64,000 nt of DNA from Dyadobacter sp. CY326 (GTDB lineage: Bacteria > Bacteroidota > Bacteroidia > Cytophagales > Spirosomataceae): positions 124,001 through 188,000 of the forward strand of contig NZ_JAJUXI010000013.1 in assembly GCF_021390515.1 (NCBI RefSeq). The letters are read 5' to 3'. The notes beneath the pieces were generated by a model. It was not told the origin of the DNA and did no database searches. It saw only the letters and a program-made list of their open reading frames with translations. Each line of letters opens with the position of its first letter. Position 1 is the first letter of the stretch. A program made the translations under genes and the position numbers. Below, piece after piece: positions 17,585-26,828 of the stretch.

Positions 17585-19354
17585 TCAGTAACCGATACTT
17601 GTATCATCGCCTCTCGGGTCCGATCCGCCTTCCAGTGAGCCATCTGGTAAAACCAGGATACAATCCATTCTGCCGATTGTATTGCGCTGCTGTTCAAGTA
17701 TATAACCTTTATCCTGCAACTTTTTAACTGTTCCCTCCGAAAATGCGTTTGCCTCAAAAGTTGTAACATCGGGCAACCATTGATGGTGAAATTTGAGCGC
17801 ATTAACCGATTGCTGCATAGTCATTCCGTGCTCTAAAACATTTAGAATCGTCTGATACACAGACGTTATGATTGTCGAACCACCGGGCGTTCCCACAACC
17901 ATCAAGAGCTTGCCGTCTTTTTCGATAATTGTTGGCGTCATGGACGACAACATTCTTTTTCCGGGTGCAATTGCATTGGCTTTGTTACCGATCAAACCAT
18001 ACATATTGGGCGCGCCAGCTTTCACGCTGAAATCGTCCATTTCGTTATTCATAAAGAAGCCGCCGCCTTTGATGACAACACGACTTCCATAACCGCCGTT
18101 GAGGGTCGTGGTAAGTGAAACTGCATTACCATCTTTGTCAACAATTGAAAAATGTGTGGTTTCCAAACTTTCATAACCGGGGAAAACACCGCCGGAAATG
18201 CTTTTGCTGTCAGTGGCTTTATCCCAGCTAAAATCGCGCCAGCGCTTGCTTAAATAGTCTTTATTGATCAAAGTTTCTGTCGGAACCTTCACAAAATCAG
18301 GATCTCCCAGAAATTTGGCACGATCAGCGTAAACCCTGCGCTCCGCCTCAATCATAACCTGGATCGTTGAATCACTGTGCCAGCCCCATTTGCGCAAAGG
18401 ATGCTCCTCAGTAAGCCGCATAAGCTGCAACAACGCAACGCCACCACTCGAAGGCGGCGCCATGGTGATCACATTGTATTCTTTATAACGCTCCGAAATC
18501 GTCTCGCGCCATTGCGCTTTGTAGTCTGCAAGGTCTTTTTTACTGATTATCCCTTCGTTTTTCCTATTAATGTCCTTGACCAGACGTCGCGCCGTTTTGC
18601 CTTTATAAAATCCGTCATGGCCTTTTCTCTGAATGCGTTTCAGCACTTTGGCCAGATCTTTCTGAACAAGCAAATCACCCGCAGCCCAATCCTTTCCGGT
18701 CGGATTAAGGAAATATTTTGTCCCAGGATTTTGCTCCAATAAGTCTTTCTTAATCGCATTGAGCCCGCGTGCTTCGCGTTCTGTCTGAATTACGCCTTTT
18801 TCAGCCAAATCAATTGCCGGCTGCAACAGTCGTTTCCAGCTCAGTTTGCCGTGCTTCGCATGCGCTTCCGCCATGCCCGCCACAGAACCCGGAACGCCGG
18901 AAGCCAGCCTACCCAAGATGCTTGATTTTGGAATGACGTTGCCATCTTTATCCAAATACATGTCTGCATGTCCTTTTGCAGGCGCCTTTTCCCGAAAATC
19001 AATGCTGTAACTTTTGCCCGATTTTTCTCTTAAAACCAGAAATCCGCCCCCGCCCAGGTTTCCGGCAGACGGATGCACAACGGCTAATGCGAATTGAACA
19101 GCCACCGCAGCATCCACCGCATTTCCACCCGCTTTTAATATGTCCACACCCACTTTTGAGGCTTCCGGATGCGCTGTCGCCACCATGCCGTTCCGCGCAA
19201 TCACACCCTGTCTGTCGCTGTAAAATGGCTTTTGATTGGGATCGTCAGAGAGGAATTGGTAAAATCCCGTTGATTCCTGAACCGGCTTTTGTGCAGACAG
19301 AAATCCAGGTAAAATGCTAACCGCTAAGGCGAGTTTGAAGCGTAATGTCATCAT
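17585..19354 (-). CDS. ggt: gamma-glutamyltransferase (proenzyme)
   Basis: This 589-residue Ntn-hydrolase proenzyme moves or hydrolyses the gamma-glutamyl group of glutathione in the periplasm. A signal peptide covers about residues 1-21 (cleavage near SAQ). The large-subunit signature NAVDAAVAVQFAL and NLGGGGF are present. The autocatalytic cleavage site is ETT-HFSIVDKDGNAV with nucleophile Thr399, splitting the chain into large and small subunits. Downstream, GYGSRV, SSMTPTI and GTPGGSTIIT are typical small-subunit motifs for substrate binding. Two consecutive ATG codons allow a start at 19354 or 19351. It is divergent from the FtsX-type permease and may be co-transcribed with the lipoprotein gene below it. 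Confidence 0.95.
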   Translation of the reverse strand: MMTLRFKLALAVSILPGFLSAQKPVQESTGFYQFLSDDPNQKPFYSDRQGVIARNGMVATAHPEASKVGVDILKAGGNAVDAAVAVQFALAVVHPSAGNLGGGGFLVLREKSGKSYSIDFREKAPAKGHADMYLDKDGNVIPKSSILGRLASGVPGSVAGMAEAHAKHGKLSWKRLLQPAIDLAEKGVIQTEREARGLNAIKKDLLEQNPGTKYFLNPTGKDWAAGDLLVQKDLAKVLKRIQRKGHDGFYKGKTARRLVKDINRKNEGIISKKDLADYKAQWRETISERYKEYNVITMAPPSSGGVALLQLMRLTEEHPLRKWGWHSDSTIQVMIEAERRVYADRAKFLGDPDFVKVPTETLINKDYLSKRWRDFSWDKATDSKSISGGVFPGYESLETTHFSIVDKDGNAVSLTTTLNGGYGSRVVIKGGGFFMNNEMDDFSVKAGAPNMYGLIGNKANAIAPGKRMLSSMTPTIIEKDGKLLMVVGTPGGSTIITSVYQTILNVLEHGMTMQQSVNALKFHHQWLPDVTTFEANAFSEGTVKKLQDKGYILEQQRNTIGRMDCILVLPDGSLEGGSDPRGDDTSIGY

Positions 19355-19495
19355 AGGAGTGTTAAAATTCAGTTTGTAATTTATTGAATCAATCAGTTTT
19401 TCTTGCCTTTTATCCCAATTTATTTCTAAGCCTGAATGTTTACGCTTAACTTTTGCATGGAATGGATTTGAGCAAATTAACCCTTGAAAGGCGCT

Positions 19496-20737
19496 ATGAA
19501 ATTTTTACGACAGATCTTAGAAAGTTTTCGTTTTGCATGGCAAGCCCTGAAATCCAACATTACGCGCACCATCCTATCATTGCTCGGCGTCACCGTCGGC
19601 ATCTTCGCCATTGTGGCGGTTTTCACCATAGTTGACTCCCTCGAACGTAGCATTAAAGACAGTCTCAGCTTCATCGGCGACAAAGTGATTTATGTTCAAA
19701 AATGGCCCTGGGGCTTTGGAGGCGAATATCAATGGTGGAAATATTTTCAATGGCCGGAGCCGACTTATGCTGAATACAAGTTTCTTTACGAAAACCTTGA
19801 AAGTGCCAGTGCCGTCGCCGTGATGGATTTCCGCGGAAGCACGACATTAAAAAACGGTTCCAACAGCATTGTCGCTCAAATCCAAGGCGTTTCTTACGAA
19901 TACAATCAAATATCCGACATCCCCATTCAGGTAGGGCGCTATTTTATCCCGCTTGAAACCAACAATGCCAGAAATGTGGCTGTCGTAGGCGCCGACATTG
20001 CAGATGCGCTTTTTCCGGGACAAGATCCCGTCGGGAAAGTCTTTAAATTGTCGGGCAACAAGTTCACGATTGTGGGTGTGCAAGTCAGAAAAGGCGAAAG
20101 TCTGGTCGACTTTGGTGGAAGTCCCGATAAGAGTTGCATCATTCCATTTGCCTCGTTTTCAAAACTTTTCCAATCAGGCAGGCGCAGTGCAGACATTGTC
20201 GTCAAGGGTTTTCCGGAAGATGAAGGAATGAAAGAAGTGGAAGCGGAAATCACCGGTCTCATGCGAACCAAAAGAGGGATTAAACCACGTGAAGGCAATA
20301 ATTTTTCCCTCAATCGCCCCGAAGCCGCGGCGGAAGCCATCGCAGGTCTTTTCGCCGTTTTAACAATTGCTGGCTGGGTTATCGGAAGCTTTTCCATTTT
20401 AGTAGGAGGTTTTGGAATTGCCAACATTATGTTCGTTTCTGTAAAGGAAAGGACCAATCTGATCGGCATTCAAAAGTCACTGGGTGCCAAGAATTATTCG
20501 ATATTATTCCAATTTCTGTTTGAGGCCGTAATGCTGAGTCTGGTCGGCGGTTTGGTGGGCATATTCCTTGTTTTCCTGCTTTCTTTTATGCCCTTGGGCT
20601 CGCTTGAAATCCTGTTAACGCCTGGAAACATTCTGCTTGGCCTGAGCGTTTCGAGCATTATCGGCGTCTTGTCAGGCATTGTGCCCGCAATGTTAGCCGC
20701 GCGCATGGACCCGGTAATTGCTATTCGAGCGAAATAA
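19496..20737 (+). CDS. ABC transporter permease, FtsX/MacB type, without an adjacent ATPase
   Basis: This 413-residue protein has a membrane segment near residues 28-50 (ILSLLGVTVGIFAIVAVFTI), then a large periplasmic MacB_PCD-like domain (about 55-275). Three further membrane segments follow around 280-305, 335-365 and 380-400, with the FtsX-domain features GIANIMFVSVKERTNLIGI and ALGA-like SLGAKNYSI. Such permeases transmit mechanical force to lipoproteins, drugs or peptides and need a LolD-type ATPase, which is not found next to it. The ATG at 19496 is used; a TTG four codons upstream is possible. The next gene on the strand is a small membrane protein. The partner must be encoded elsewhere. 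Confidence 0.88.
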   Translation: MKFLRQILESFRFAWQALKSNITRTILSLLGVTVGIFAIVAVFTIVDSLERSIKDSLSFIGDKVIYVQKWPWGFGGEYQWWKYFQWPEPTYAEYKFLYENLESASAVAVMDFRGSTTLKNGSNSIVAQIQGVSYEYNQISDIPIQVGRYFIPLETNNARNVAVVGADIADALFPGQDPVGKVFKLSGNKFTIVGVQVRKGESLVDFGGSPDKSCIIPFASFSKLFQSGRRSADIVVKGFPEDEGMKEVEAEITGLMRTKRGIKPREGNNFSLNRPEAAAEAIAGLFAVLTIAGWVIGSFSILVGGFGIANIMFVSVKERTNLIGIQKSLGAKNYSILFQFLFEAVMLSLVGGLVGIFLVFLLSFMPLGSLEILLTPGNILLGLSVSSIIGVLSGIVPAMLAARMDPVIAIRAK

Positions 20738-20803
20738 TAACTAGGAATAATCAATCTGTTTTGCGAAGTTCGCTTCAATCAATAAACTCAGAAAATTACT
20801 GCT

Positions 20804-21253
20804 ATGCGTAAGTGGGTCATATTTGCCATCTTTCTGGCCATCATTTTTGGAATTTTGTATTACCTCACATTCGGTTATTACAGCGAAGGAAAACGCGGAG
20901 GTTTTATCACAAAGCTTAGTAACAAAGGATATTTATTCAAAACTTATGAAGGCGAACTAAGAATGGGCGGCCTTTATGAAGGAGACGGCACCATGAATTC
21001 TTCGGAATGGGTGTTTTCGGTGAGTGCAAAAAACAAGGATGCGATCTCGAAGCTGGAAGAAGCCATTAAAAACGGCCAGCGCGTGTCGCTTACTTACGAA
21101 GAGAAATTTTTTACGCTTCCCTGGAATGGCGATACAAAATATTTTGTGACCAATGTGGAAGTTCTGGCGAATGTCCGGACCAATCAATTGCCACAGCCTC
21201 CGCCGTCAAATTTGCCAGCGCCTACGGAGCTTGATACAAATAAGGTTCTTTAA
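20804..21253 (+). CDS. small membrane-anchored protein of unknown function
   Basis: This 149-residue protein has one N-terminal membrane segment (VIFAIFLAIIFGILYYLTFG, residues 4-23). A soluble domain with EGKRGGFITKLSNKGYLFKTYEGE follows, then a proline-rich tail (PQPPPSNLPAPTEL). I recall close relatives across Cytophagales that databases sometimes label 6-phosphogluconate dehydrogenase; no NADP-binding or sugar-phosphate motif is present to support that. The function is unknown. It begins 66 bp after the FtsX-type permease, so association with that permease is possible but unproven. Confidence 0.75.
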   Translation: MRKWVIFAIFLAIIFGILYYLTFGYYSEGKRGGFITKLSNKGYLFKTYEGELRMGGLYEGDGTMNSSEWVFSVSAKNKDAISKLEEAIKNGQRVSLTYEEKFFTLPWNGDTKYFVTNVEVLANVRTNQLPQPPPSNLPAPTELDTNKVL

Positions 21254-21259
21254 AACACT

Positions 21260-21287
21260 GCCGGGGGCCTAGCCTCCGGCTTTTTTT
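21260..21287. terminator. terminator at the end of the 20804-21253 gene
   Basis: GCCGGGGG and CCTCCGGC pair with one imperfect position around a CCTAG loop, followed by seven T on the plus strand. The TAG stop of the minus-strand SUI1 gene (21269-21271) is in the loop. Confidence 0.8.
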
Positions 21288-21604
21288 GCTTTATAACCCT
21301 TTCCAGTGAGCCAGGTGATCACTTTATCGCGGTGATCGCCCTGGATTTGCACTTCCTGATCTTTAACCGTTCCGCCACTTCCGCAAAGTGCTTTTAGTTG
21401 TTTGCCCAATGCTTCCATATCTGCATTGGTCCCGATAAAACCTTTGACAATGGTGATCACTTTCCCGCCGCCTTTGCGGTCCAGCCATATTCTCAGATCT
21501 TGCTGCGCTGGCGGCAATGTGTCCGGCTCATCTGCTCCGGAATCGTTATACTCGAAGTCGGGATTTGTGGAATAGATCACCCCGGTGCGGTTCTTTTTTG
21601 ACAT
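21269..21604 (-). CDS. SUI1/eIF1-like translation initiation factor (YciH family)
   Basis: This 111-residue protein has a variable acidic N-terminal half and a C-terminal SUI1 domain recognisable from RKGGGKVITIVKGFIGT, LGKQLKALCGSGGTV and VQIQGDHRDKVITWL. Bacterial YciH proteins are structural homologues of eukaryotic eIF1 and can influence start-site fidelity, although their cellular role is poorly known. Its ATG shares one base with the TGA stop of the lipid-kinase gene upstream (TGATG on the minus strand), indicating translational coupling. It ends inside a terminator hairpin. Confidence 0.9.
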   Translation of the reverse strand: MSKKNRTGVIYSTNPDFEYNDSGADEPDTLPPAQQDLRIWLDRKGGGKVITIVKGFIGTNADMEALGKQLKALCGSGGTVKDQEVQIQGDHRDKVITWLTGKGYKAKKAGG

Positions 21605-22482
21605 CAGACAATTACGCGCAGGCTCTGCGGTTTAATTTTTACTTCAATCCGGGTTGTATCAAGCTGAAAAGGCTCGCCATCGTAATGAATCATCGGCGGA
21701 ACATCGGTTTCTACAACAACTTCCTGAAAATGCTCATAATCAATGTAACGCGATGCTTTCATCTGCTTTGTAAAAAGTTGATAAGCCAAAGACGTTCCAT
21801 ACCATTTTGGAAAAGGCTTGATGGTGCAAACGTCCAGCAATCCATCCTGCAAGCTCGCCTGCGGCGCAACCCATGCATTGTTTCCAAACTGCCCTGCATT
21901 GGCAAATGACAATGAAAATGCTTCCGTAGGCTTGCCGTTTAGCCGGAAATTTTGCGGCTTATAACTCCAATATGACTGAAACGAAACATTCACATATGTC
22001 GCAAGTCCGCGCTGGCTTTGCTGGCTGAACAAATGACCCACATAAGCGTCAAAACCCATTCCTGCGGTGCAGAAAAAGGGAGTTTCGTTAATCTGGGCGC
22101 TGTCGATGGTTATTATTTTTCCTTCAAAAAGTCTTTTCAAAGAAGCATCCAGTGTGAGTGGAATGCCCAAATGACGCGCCAAACCATTGCCCGATCCCAT
22201 GGGAATAATGCCGACCGGCTGCTGCGTATGAACCAGAGGTTGCGCGATTTCATTCACCGTCCCGTCCCCACCGACTGCCACAATCGCTTTCCAGGATCTG
22301 TCCTGCATGTTTTCTTTTACAAGTTCAGTGGCATGTCCACCGCGCTCGGTAAAAAGAATGGTTGCCTGGGCGCCGTGATTTCTGGCAACCGATTCAATTG
22401 TTCTTGTGATCTCATCCGCCTTACCCCCGATAGAGGTTCCCGAATTTGGATTTAAAATAAACAGGTAAGCAGGCTTGTCCAC
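21604..22482 (-). CDS. diacylglycerol kinase family lipid kinase (DagK/YegS-like)
   Basis: This 292-residue protein has the catalytic domain of diacylglycerol/sphingosine kinases. It opens with ILNPNSGTSIGGK, carries the nucleotide-binding AVGGDGTVNEIAQPL at about residues 69-83, and continues with GIIPMGSGNGLARHLGIP. The C-terminal beta-sandwich half includes NNAWVAPQASLQDGLLDV. Members phosphorylate diacylglycerol or related lipids with ATP at the inner membrane face. The stop overlaps the SUI1 start by one base. Lipid specificity is not predictable. Confidence 0.9.
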   Translation of the reverse strand: MDKPAYLFILNPNSGTSIGGKADEITRTIESVARNHGAQATILFTERGGHATELVKENMQDRSWKAIVAVGGDGTVNEIAQPLVHTQQPVGIIPMGSGNGLARHLGIPLTLDASLKRLFEGKIITIDSAQINETPFFCTAGMGFDAYVGHLFSQQSQRGLATYVNVSFQSYWSYKPQNFRLNGKPTEAFSLSFANAGQFGNNAWVAPQASLQDGLLDVCTIKPFPKWYGTSLAYQLFTKQMKASRYIDYEHFQEVVVETDVPPMIHYDGEPFQLDTTRIEVKIKPQSLRVIV

Positions 22483-22579
22483 TGGTCATGTTTGAGTAAT
22501 ATCGCTTTCCATGCGTTCCCAAATTTCTTTGGAGTATATTTAAAAGCAGGAAAACAATTTACAAAAATCCATAAAATTT

Positions 22580-23014
22580 ATGAGAAACCGGCTCTTTGCG
22601 ATCATACTGGTGATGATTTCACTTTGTGCAAAAGCACAATCCACGAAAGATCAGGAAACGATTTACGCAACCATGAACCGCCAGATGGCCGACTGGAACC
22701 GGGGCGACATTGATGCATTCATGAATGGTTACTGGGAGTCGGATTCGCTCATGTTTGTCGGCAAGTCGGGCATAACATATGGTTACAAGGCAACGCACGA
22801 AGGTTATTTGAAACGCTATCCCGATCGCGCGACGATGGGAACATTGAAATTCACATACATAAATCTGACATTCCCGAGCAAAGACGTCGCATTTTTAGTT
22901 GGTAAATTTCACCTGACGCGGCCTGAAAAGGGTGATCTGGAAGGTTATTATACTTTGCTTTGGAAGAAAATCAGTGGCAAATGGGTTGTTGTGTGCGATC
23001 ACACCAGCGGATAA
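22580..23014 (+). CDS. exported NTF2/SnoaL-like (DUF4440-type) protein
   Basis: This 144-residue protein has a signal peptide (MRNRLFAIILVMISLCAKAQ, cleavage likely after AKA). An alpha+beta domain of the DUF4440/SnoaL kind follows: QMADWNRGDIDAFMNGYWES near the start, then LTFPSKDVAFLVGKFHLT and LLWKKISGKWVVVCDHTSG at the end. That fold is shared by small-molecule-binding and isomerase proteins and gives no specific activity. The pattern with a terminal conserved His (DHTS) is common in exported Bacteroidota members. It is convergent with a lipocalin-like lipoprotein gene across a shared terminator. Confidence 0.85.
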   Translation: MRNRLFAIILVMISLCAKAQSTKDQETIYATMNRQMADWNRGDIDAFMNGYWESDSLMFVGKSGITYGYKATHEGYLKRYPDRATMGTLKFTYINLTFPSKDVAFLVGKFHLTRPEKGDLEGYYTLLWKKISGKWVVVCDHTSG

Positions 23015-23016
23015 AA

Positions 23017-23049
23017 AAAGAGCTCTGCCAATCCCGACAGAGCTCTTTC
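23017..23049. terminator. bidirectional terminator between convergent genes
   Basis: AAAGAGCTCTG and CAGAGCTCTTT form a perfect 11-bp stem with an 11-base loop. A T-tract follows on the minus strand and a short one on the plus strand. It lies between the DUF4440-type gene and the lipocalin-like gene. Confidence 0.85.
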
Positions 23050-23066
23050 GCTATTAAAATTTTATA

Positions 23067-23552
23067 CTAAACCTTCTTGAAAACCAGCAGTGCGTTTACA
23101 GGAGGTTTTGCATCGTCAGTTTCAGTATTCACTACAACTGTCAGGTTTGTGGCCGTTTGCGTTATTTTAAATTCCTGACTCGTCGTGCCTCTCGTCAATG
23201 TTAACTTATCTCCGTCAACCTTCCATTTTGCATCCGTTCCGACCGGGACAAAAGGATCAATTGCAGAGACAGCTGTCGGACAATCAGCTGCGGTAATTGT
23301 GTTATTCGAATTGAATGTAAGTTTCAGATCAAGATAGCATGGTGCAAGTTGCGTGATAAATGCGAGCGCCGGGATGGTGGTGCCAGCAGTTTCAGGCGTC
23401 ACAGATTGCAATTGCCAGGTTCCGACAATTGGATTAGTATCTTCGGTTTGCAGATCTGGTTTATCGTCGTCGTCATTGCAAGCAGTGATGACGAAGGCCA
23501 TTAACAGAAAAGTTAAGAGCGTAATTTTGCTTAATGCTGAGTATATTTTCAT
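23067..23552 (-). CDS. lipocalin-like lipoprotein
   Basis: This 161-residue protein has a lipoprotein signal (ITLLTFLLMAFVITACNDDDD) with the lipobox ITAC and a run of aspartates right after the cysteine. That acidic run is expected to favour surface or outer-membrane placement in Bacteroidota. The domain opens with NPIVGTWQLQSVTPE, the typical 'GtW.l' start of lipocalin-like_4/5 domains, continues LTFNSNNTITAADCP and ends in paired strands. Ligand and role are unknown; this is a very common family in Cytophagales. Confidence 0.83.
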   Translation of the reverse strand: MKIYSALSKITLLTFLLMAFVITACNDDDDKPDLQTEDTNPIVGTWQLQSVTPETAGTTIPALAFITQLAPCYLDLKLTFNSNNTITAADCPTAVSAIDPFVPVGTDAKWKVDGDKLTLTRGTTSQEFKITQTATNLTVVVNTETDDAKPPVNALLVFKKV

Positions 23553-23682
23553 AGCCGGCGTAATAGTTGATTGGTTTTGATATCGTTAAGTCTAACGTCA
23601 AACATACTGTAAAAATGCTTTTTCAGGAAATAATTATGTGTTAACGTAACAAATTACATTCCAAGCAAACCACATTCAGACT

Positions 23683-24678
23683 TTACTTTGCTGATTTTGC
23701 CAGAAATATATCCAGCAAATCCTGCGCACCCGAGCCGGGCAACTCTTTTCCTTCCCTAACCGCTTTTTCCAGCTCTTTCAGTTTGTTCTTTACATTTGGA
23801 TTGCTATAAAACTGATCTTCAAGTGTTCGTCGAATCTGGTCGTGCATCCAACTCAGGTTTTGATTTTGCCTGTTTTGATCAAAAAAACCATTCCCACGCG
23901 TCGTTTTCTCATATTCCTGAATGAGCGCCCAAATTGTGTCCATGCCAGTTTCGGTCAAAGCAGAGCAGGGAAGCACTTTTGTTACAAATCCCGACTCGGT
24001 TTTTGGCAAAAGATGCAATGCATTCTGATAGGCAGACAGCGCAAGGTTAACCGCCTGCACATTCTCGCCATCCGCCTTATTGATCGCAATCGCATCCGCC
24101 ATTTCCATAATCCCTTTTTTGATCCCCTGCAATTCGTCACCTGCTCCCGCAAGCATGAGCAATAGAAAGAAGTCCGTGATGCTTTTCACCAGCGTTTCAG
24201 ACTGCCCGACGCCGACGGTTTCAATTAGAATGATCTCAAAACCAGCCGCTTCGCAGAGCAGGATGATTTCCCGTGTGCTGCGCGCAATGCCGCCAAGGAA
24301 CAGCCCTGTTGCAGAAGGCCGAATGTAAGCCAAAGGATTATGAGCCAATTTTTCCATCCGTGTTTTGTCACCCAATATGCTTCCGCCCGACCGCTGGCTG
24401 CTCGGATCAACGGCCAGAACCGCCACACTTTTGCCAATCGATGTCAGATATGTTCCGAAGGATTCAATAAATGTACTTTTTCCGACGCCCGGCACGCCCG
24501 TGATCCCAATCCGCAATGCTTTTCCTGTATGCGGAAGAATATTTTTAAGTAATTGAGCTGCAAGTTCTTTATCCGCAGCAAGCCGGCTTTCCGTAACTGT
24601 AATGGCCCTGCTCAGCATAATCCGGTCTCCGGCAAGAATGCCTGCAGTGTAATCTGCAATGGAAAGACGTTGGCGCAT
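23683..24678 (-). CDS. meaB: methylmalonyl-CoA mutase-associated GTPase (MeaB/ArgK)
   Basis: This 331-residue G3E-family GTPase protects and reloads the B12-dependent methylmalonyl-CoA mutase. Readable motifs are the P-loop GVPGVGKST near residue 62, AVDPSSQRSGGSILGDKTRM (switch region), ETVGVGQSE (Walker B/G3) and AINKADG (NKxD, guanine recognition). A C-terminal dimerisation helix region completes the family length. The ATG at 24678 was chosen; the frame stays open to a TTG at 24732, but those residues are not family-like. The mutase genes are not in this window. Confidence 0.92.
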   Translation of the reverse strand: MRQRLSIADYTAGILAGDRIMLSRAITVTESRLAADKELAAQLLKNILPHTGKALRIGITGVPGVGKSTFIESFGTYLTSIGKSVAVLAVDPSSQRSGGSILGDKTRMEKLAHNPLAYIRPSATGLFLGGIARSTREIILLCEAAGFEIILIETVGVGQSETLVKSITDFFLLLMLAGAGDELQGIKKGIMEMADAIAINKADGENVQAVNLALSAYQNALHLLPKTESGFVTKVLPCSALTETGMDTIWALIQEYEKTTRGNGFFDQNRQNQNLSWMHDQIRRTLEDQFYSNPNVKNKLKELEKAVREGKELPGSGAQDLLDIFLAKSAK

Positions 24679-24816
24679 GGGCTGTTTTTGTGGTAAAACC
24701 GGCAAGGAATTGTAGTAAAATCCGATTGGCAAAAATGAAACTTTTTATATTAAAAAAGGCGAAAAGCTGTATATTGCTCGTTTACAAACACATAATTTCA
24801 ATATATTATTAATAGA

Positions 24817-26811
24817 ATGAAAATTTCAGTATTTCGTCTGAGCCTGTTTTTAGTTTCAAGCCTCGGACTTTTGAATGTTCACGCACAGGAGCAAGACAAA
24901 GTGAAGTTTGATTCCCACGTTCTTTTTCACCCATTGTTTAATTTTCAGCCGGGAAATGAATATCGCACAGGCGGAGGCGCTCCGGGACCAAGATATTGGC
25001 AAAATCGCGCCGATTACAAGATCAACGCTGCATTGGAAGAGGCAAAAGGAATTGTGAGCGGAGACGTTGAGATTACGTACAAAAACTACAGTCCTGAAAA
25101 TCTCGAATTTATCTGGCTTCAATTGGACCAGAATGCATTCAATGATCAGTCGCGCGGAGGAAAAACGACTCCTGTAACCGGCGGCCGGTTTGGTAACACA
25201 GGTTTCAGCGGAGGCGATTCCATCAAAACGGTTACAATCCAGCAAGGAAAAGGCGGTTTTGTGGAAGCCAGTTATAAAATCACGGACACGCGCATGCAGA
25301 TCAGGCTTGCGACTCCTGTGAAAGCAAACGGCGATTTTATCAAAATTAAAATTGCTTATTCTTTCAAAATCCCTGAATATGGCTCTGACCGCATGGGAAC
25401 ATTGGAAACGAAGAATGGTATTGTGTACGAAATGGCGCAGTGGTATCCGCGTGTGGCTGTTTTTGATGACATTGAAGGATGGAATTTACTGCCTTATTTG
25501 GGCGCTGGTGAGTTTTACCTTGAATATGGAGACTTTGAATACAATGTTACTGTTCCCTGGGATCACATTGTCGTCGGATCGGGCGAATTGCTGAACCCGA
25601 CCGAAGTGCTTACGGCTGAACAGCGCAAAAGACTTGCTGACGCTGCGAAAAGCGATCAGACTGTGGTGATCCGCAGCGCTGAGGAAGTTACGAATCCTGC
25701 AACGCGTCCAAAGCAGTCGGGCACATTGACATGGCGTTTCCGTTGCATTCAGGCACGCGATATCGCCTGGGCAACTTCCAAAGCATTCGTTTGGGATGCT
25801 GCGCGGATGAATTTGCCAAAAGGCAAAACTGCATTGGCGCAGTCTGTTTACCCCGCAGAAGATGGCGGATTGGAGGGCTGGGGCCGTTCGACCGAATATG
25901 TGAAGGGCAGCATTGAGTTTTATTCAAATTATGTGCACGAATTCACTTATCCTGTTGCAACAAATGTGGGTGGAATCGTGGGCGGAATGGAATATCCGGG
26001 AATCATTTTTTGCAGCAGTAAAAGCCGTAAAGATGATCTTTGGGACGTAACTGACCACGAATTTGGTCACAACTGGTTCCCAATGATCGTAGGAAACAAT
26101 GAACGCAAATATGCCTGGATGGATGAAGGTTTCAACACTTTTATCAATTTCCTTTCAACGGATAATTTTAATAACGGGGAATTCAAGAGCACGCAAATGA
26201 ATGATTTGCAACGCCTTGCGCCAATCATTTTCCGCCAGAAAGCAGACCCGATCATGACCATTCCGGATGTGGTGCAACCTGCTAACCTGGGCTGGGAAGC
26301 ATATTACAAACCAGCACTTGGATTGAAAATGCTGCGCGAGCAGGTTTTGGGCAAAGAGCGTTTCGACTATGCTTTCAAAACATATGTGCAGCGATGGGCA
26401 TTCAAACATCCGACACCTTATGATTTTTTCCGGACGATGGAAGATGCGGCAGGAGAGGATCTGGGCTGGTTCTGGAAAGGATGGTTTTTCGAAAATTATA
26501 AGCTTGATCAAAGCGTGAAAGACGTGAGCTATGTTGAGCAGAATCCGCAAAAAGGCTCTTTCATCACCATTGAAAACCTGGATCAGTGGGCTATGCCAGC
26601 TAAAATCGACATTGAAGAGGTGAGCGGCAAGAAAACGCGTGTTGAATTGCCGGTTGAAATTTGGCAACGTGGCGGAAGCTGGACTTTTAAAGCAGCAACG
26701 CAGCAGCCGATTCGGTCCGTAACGATTGATCCTGAGCATAGTTTGCCAGACATTAATCCGGAAAACAACGTTTGGAAACCAACAATGTTTGCTGCCCCGG
26801 AAGTTAATTAA
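24817..26811 (+). CDS. M1 family zinc metallopeptidase
   Basis: This 664-residue protein starts with a signal peptide (cleavage near VHAQE, about residue 24) and has the M1 aminopeptidase layout. An N-terminal beta domain is followed by a thermolysin-like domain with zinc motif HEFGH at 414-418 and third ligand Glu437 in MDEGF, exactly the HExxH-x18-E spacing. The GxMEN exopeptidase motif appears as GGMEYPG (about 388-394), a common variant in secreted Bacteroidota M1 proteins and a reason to be careful about aminopeptidase specificity. It likely trims peptides in the periplasm or outside the cell. A strong terminator follows. Confidence 0.93.
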   Translation: MKISVFRLSLFLVSSLGLLNVHAQEQDKVKFDSHVLFHPLFNFQPGNEYRTGGGAPGPRYWQNRADYKINAALEEAKGIVSGDVEITYKNYSPENLEFIWLQLDQNAFNDQSRGGKTTPVTGGRFGNTGFSGGDSIKTVTIQQGKGGFVEASYKITDTRMQIRLATPVKANGDFIKIKIAYSFKIPEYGSDRMGTLETKNGIVYEMAQWYPRVAVFDDIEGWNLLPYLGAGEFYLEYGDFEYNVTVPWDHIVVGSGELLNPTEVLTAEQRKRLADAAKSDQTVVIRSAEEVTNPATRPKQSGTLTWRFRCIQARDIAWATSKAFVWDAARMNLPKGKTALAQSVYPAEDGGLEGWGRSTEYVKGSIEFYSNYVHEFTYPVATNVGGIVGGMEYPGIIFCSSKSRKDDLWDVTDHEFGHNWFPMIVGNNERKYAWMDEGFNTFINFLSTDNFNNGEFKSTQMNDLQRLAPIIFRQKADPIMTIPDVVQPANLGWEAYYKPALGLKMLREQVLGKERFDYAFKTYVQRWAFKHPTPYDFFRTMEDAAGEDLGWFWKGWFFENYKLDQSVKDVSYVEQNPQKGSFITIENLDQWAMPAKIDIEEVSGKKTRVELPVEIWQRGGSWTFKAATQQPIRSVTIDPEHSLPDINPENNVWKPTMFAAPEVN

Positions 26812-26828
26812 TAGCATCGGATGATATG

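Noticed and set aside
20804..21253. 6-phosphogluconate dehydrogenase
   Set aside because: That name is sometimes attached to relatives, but the protein is 149 residues, membrane anchored and has no NADP or substrate motif.
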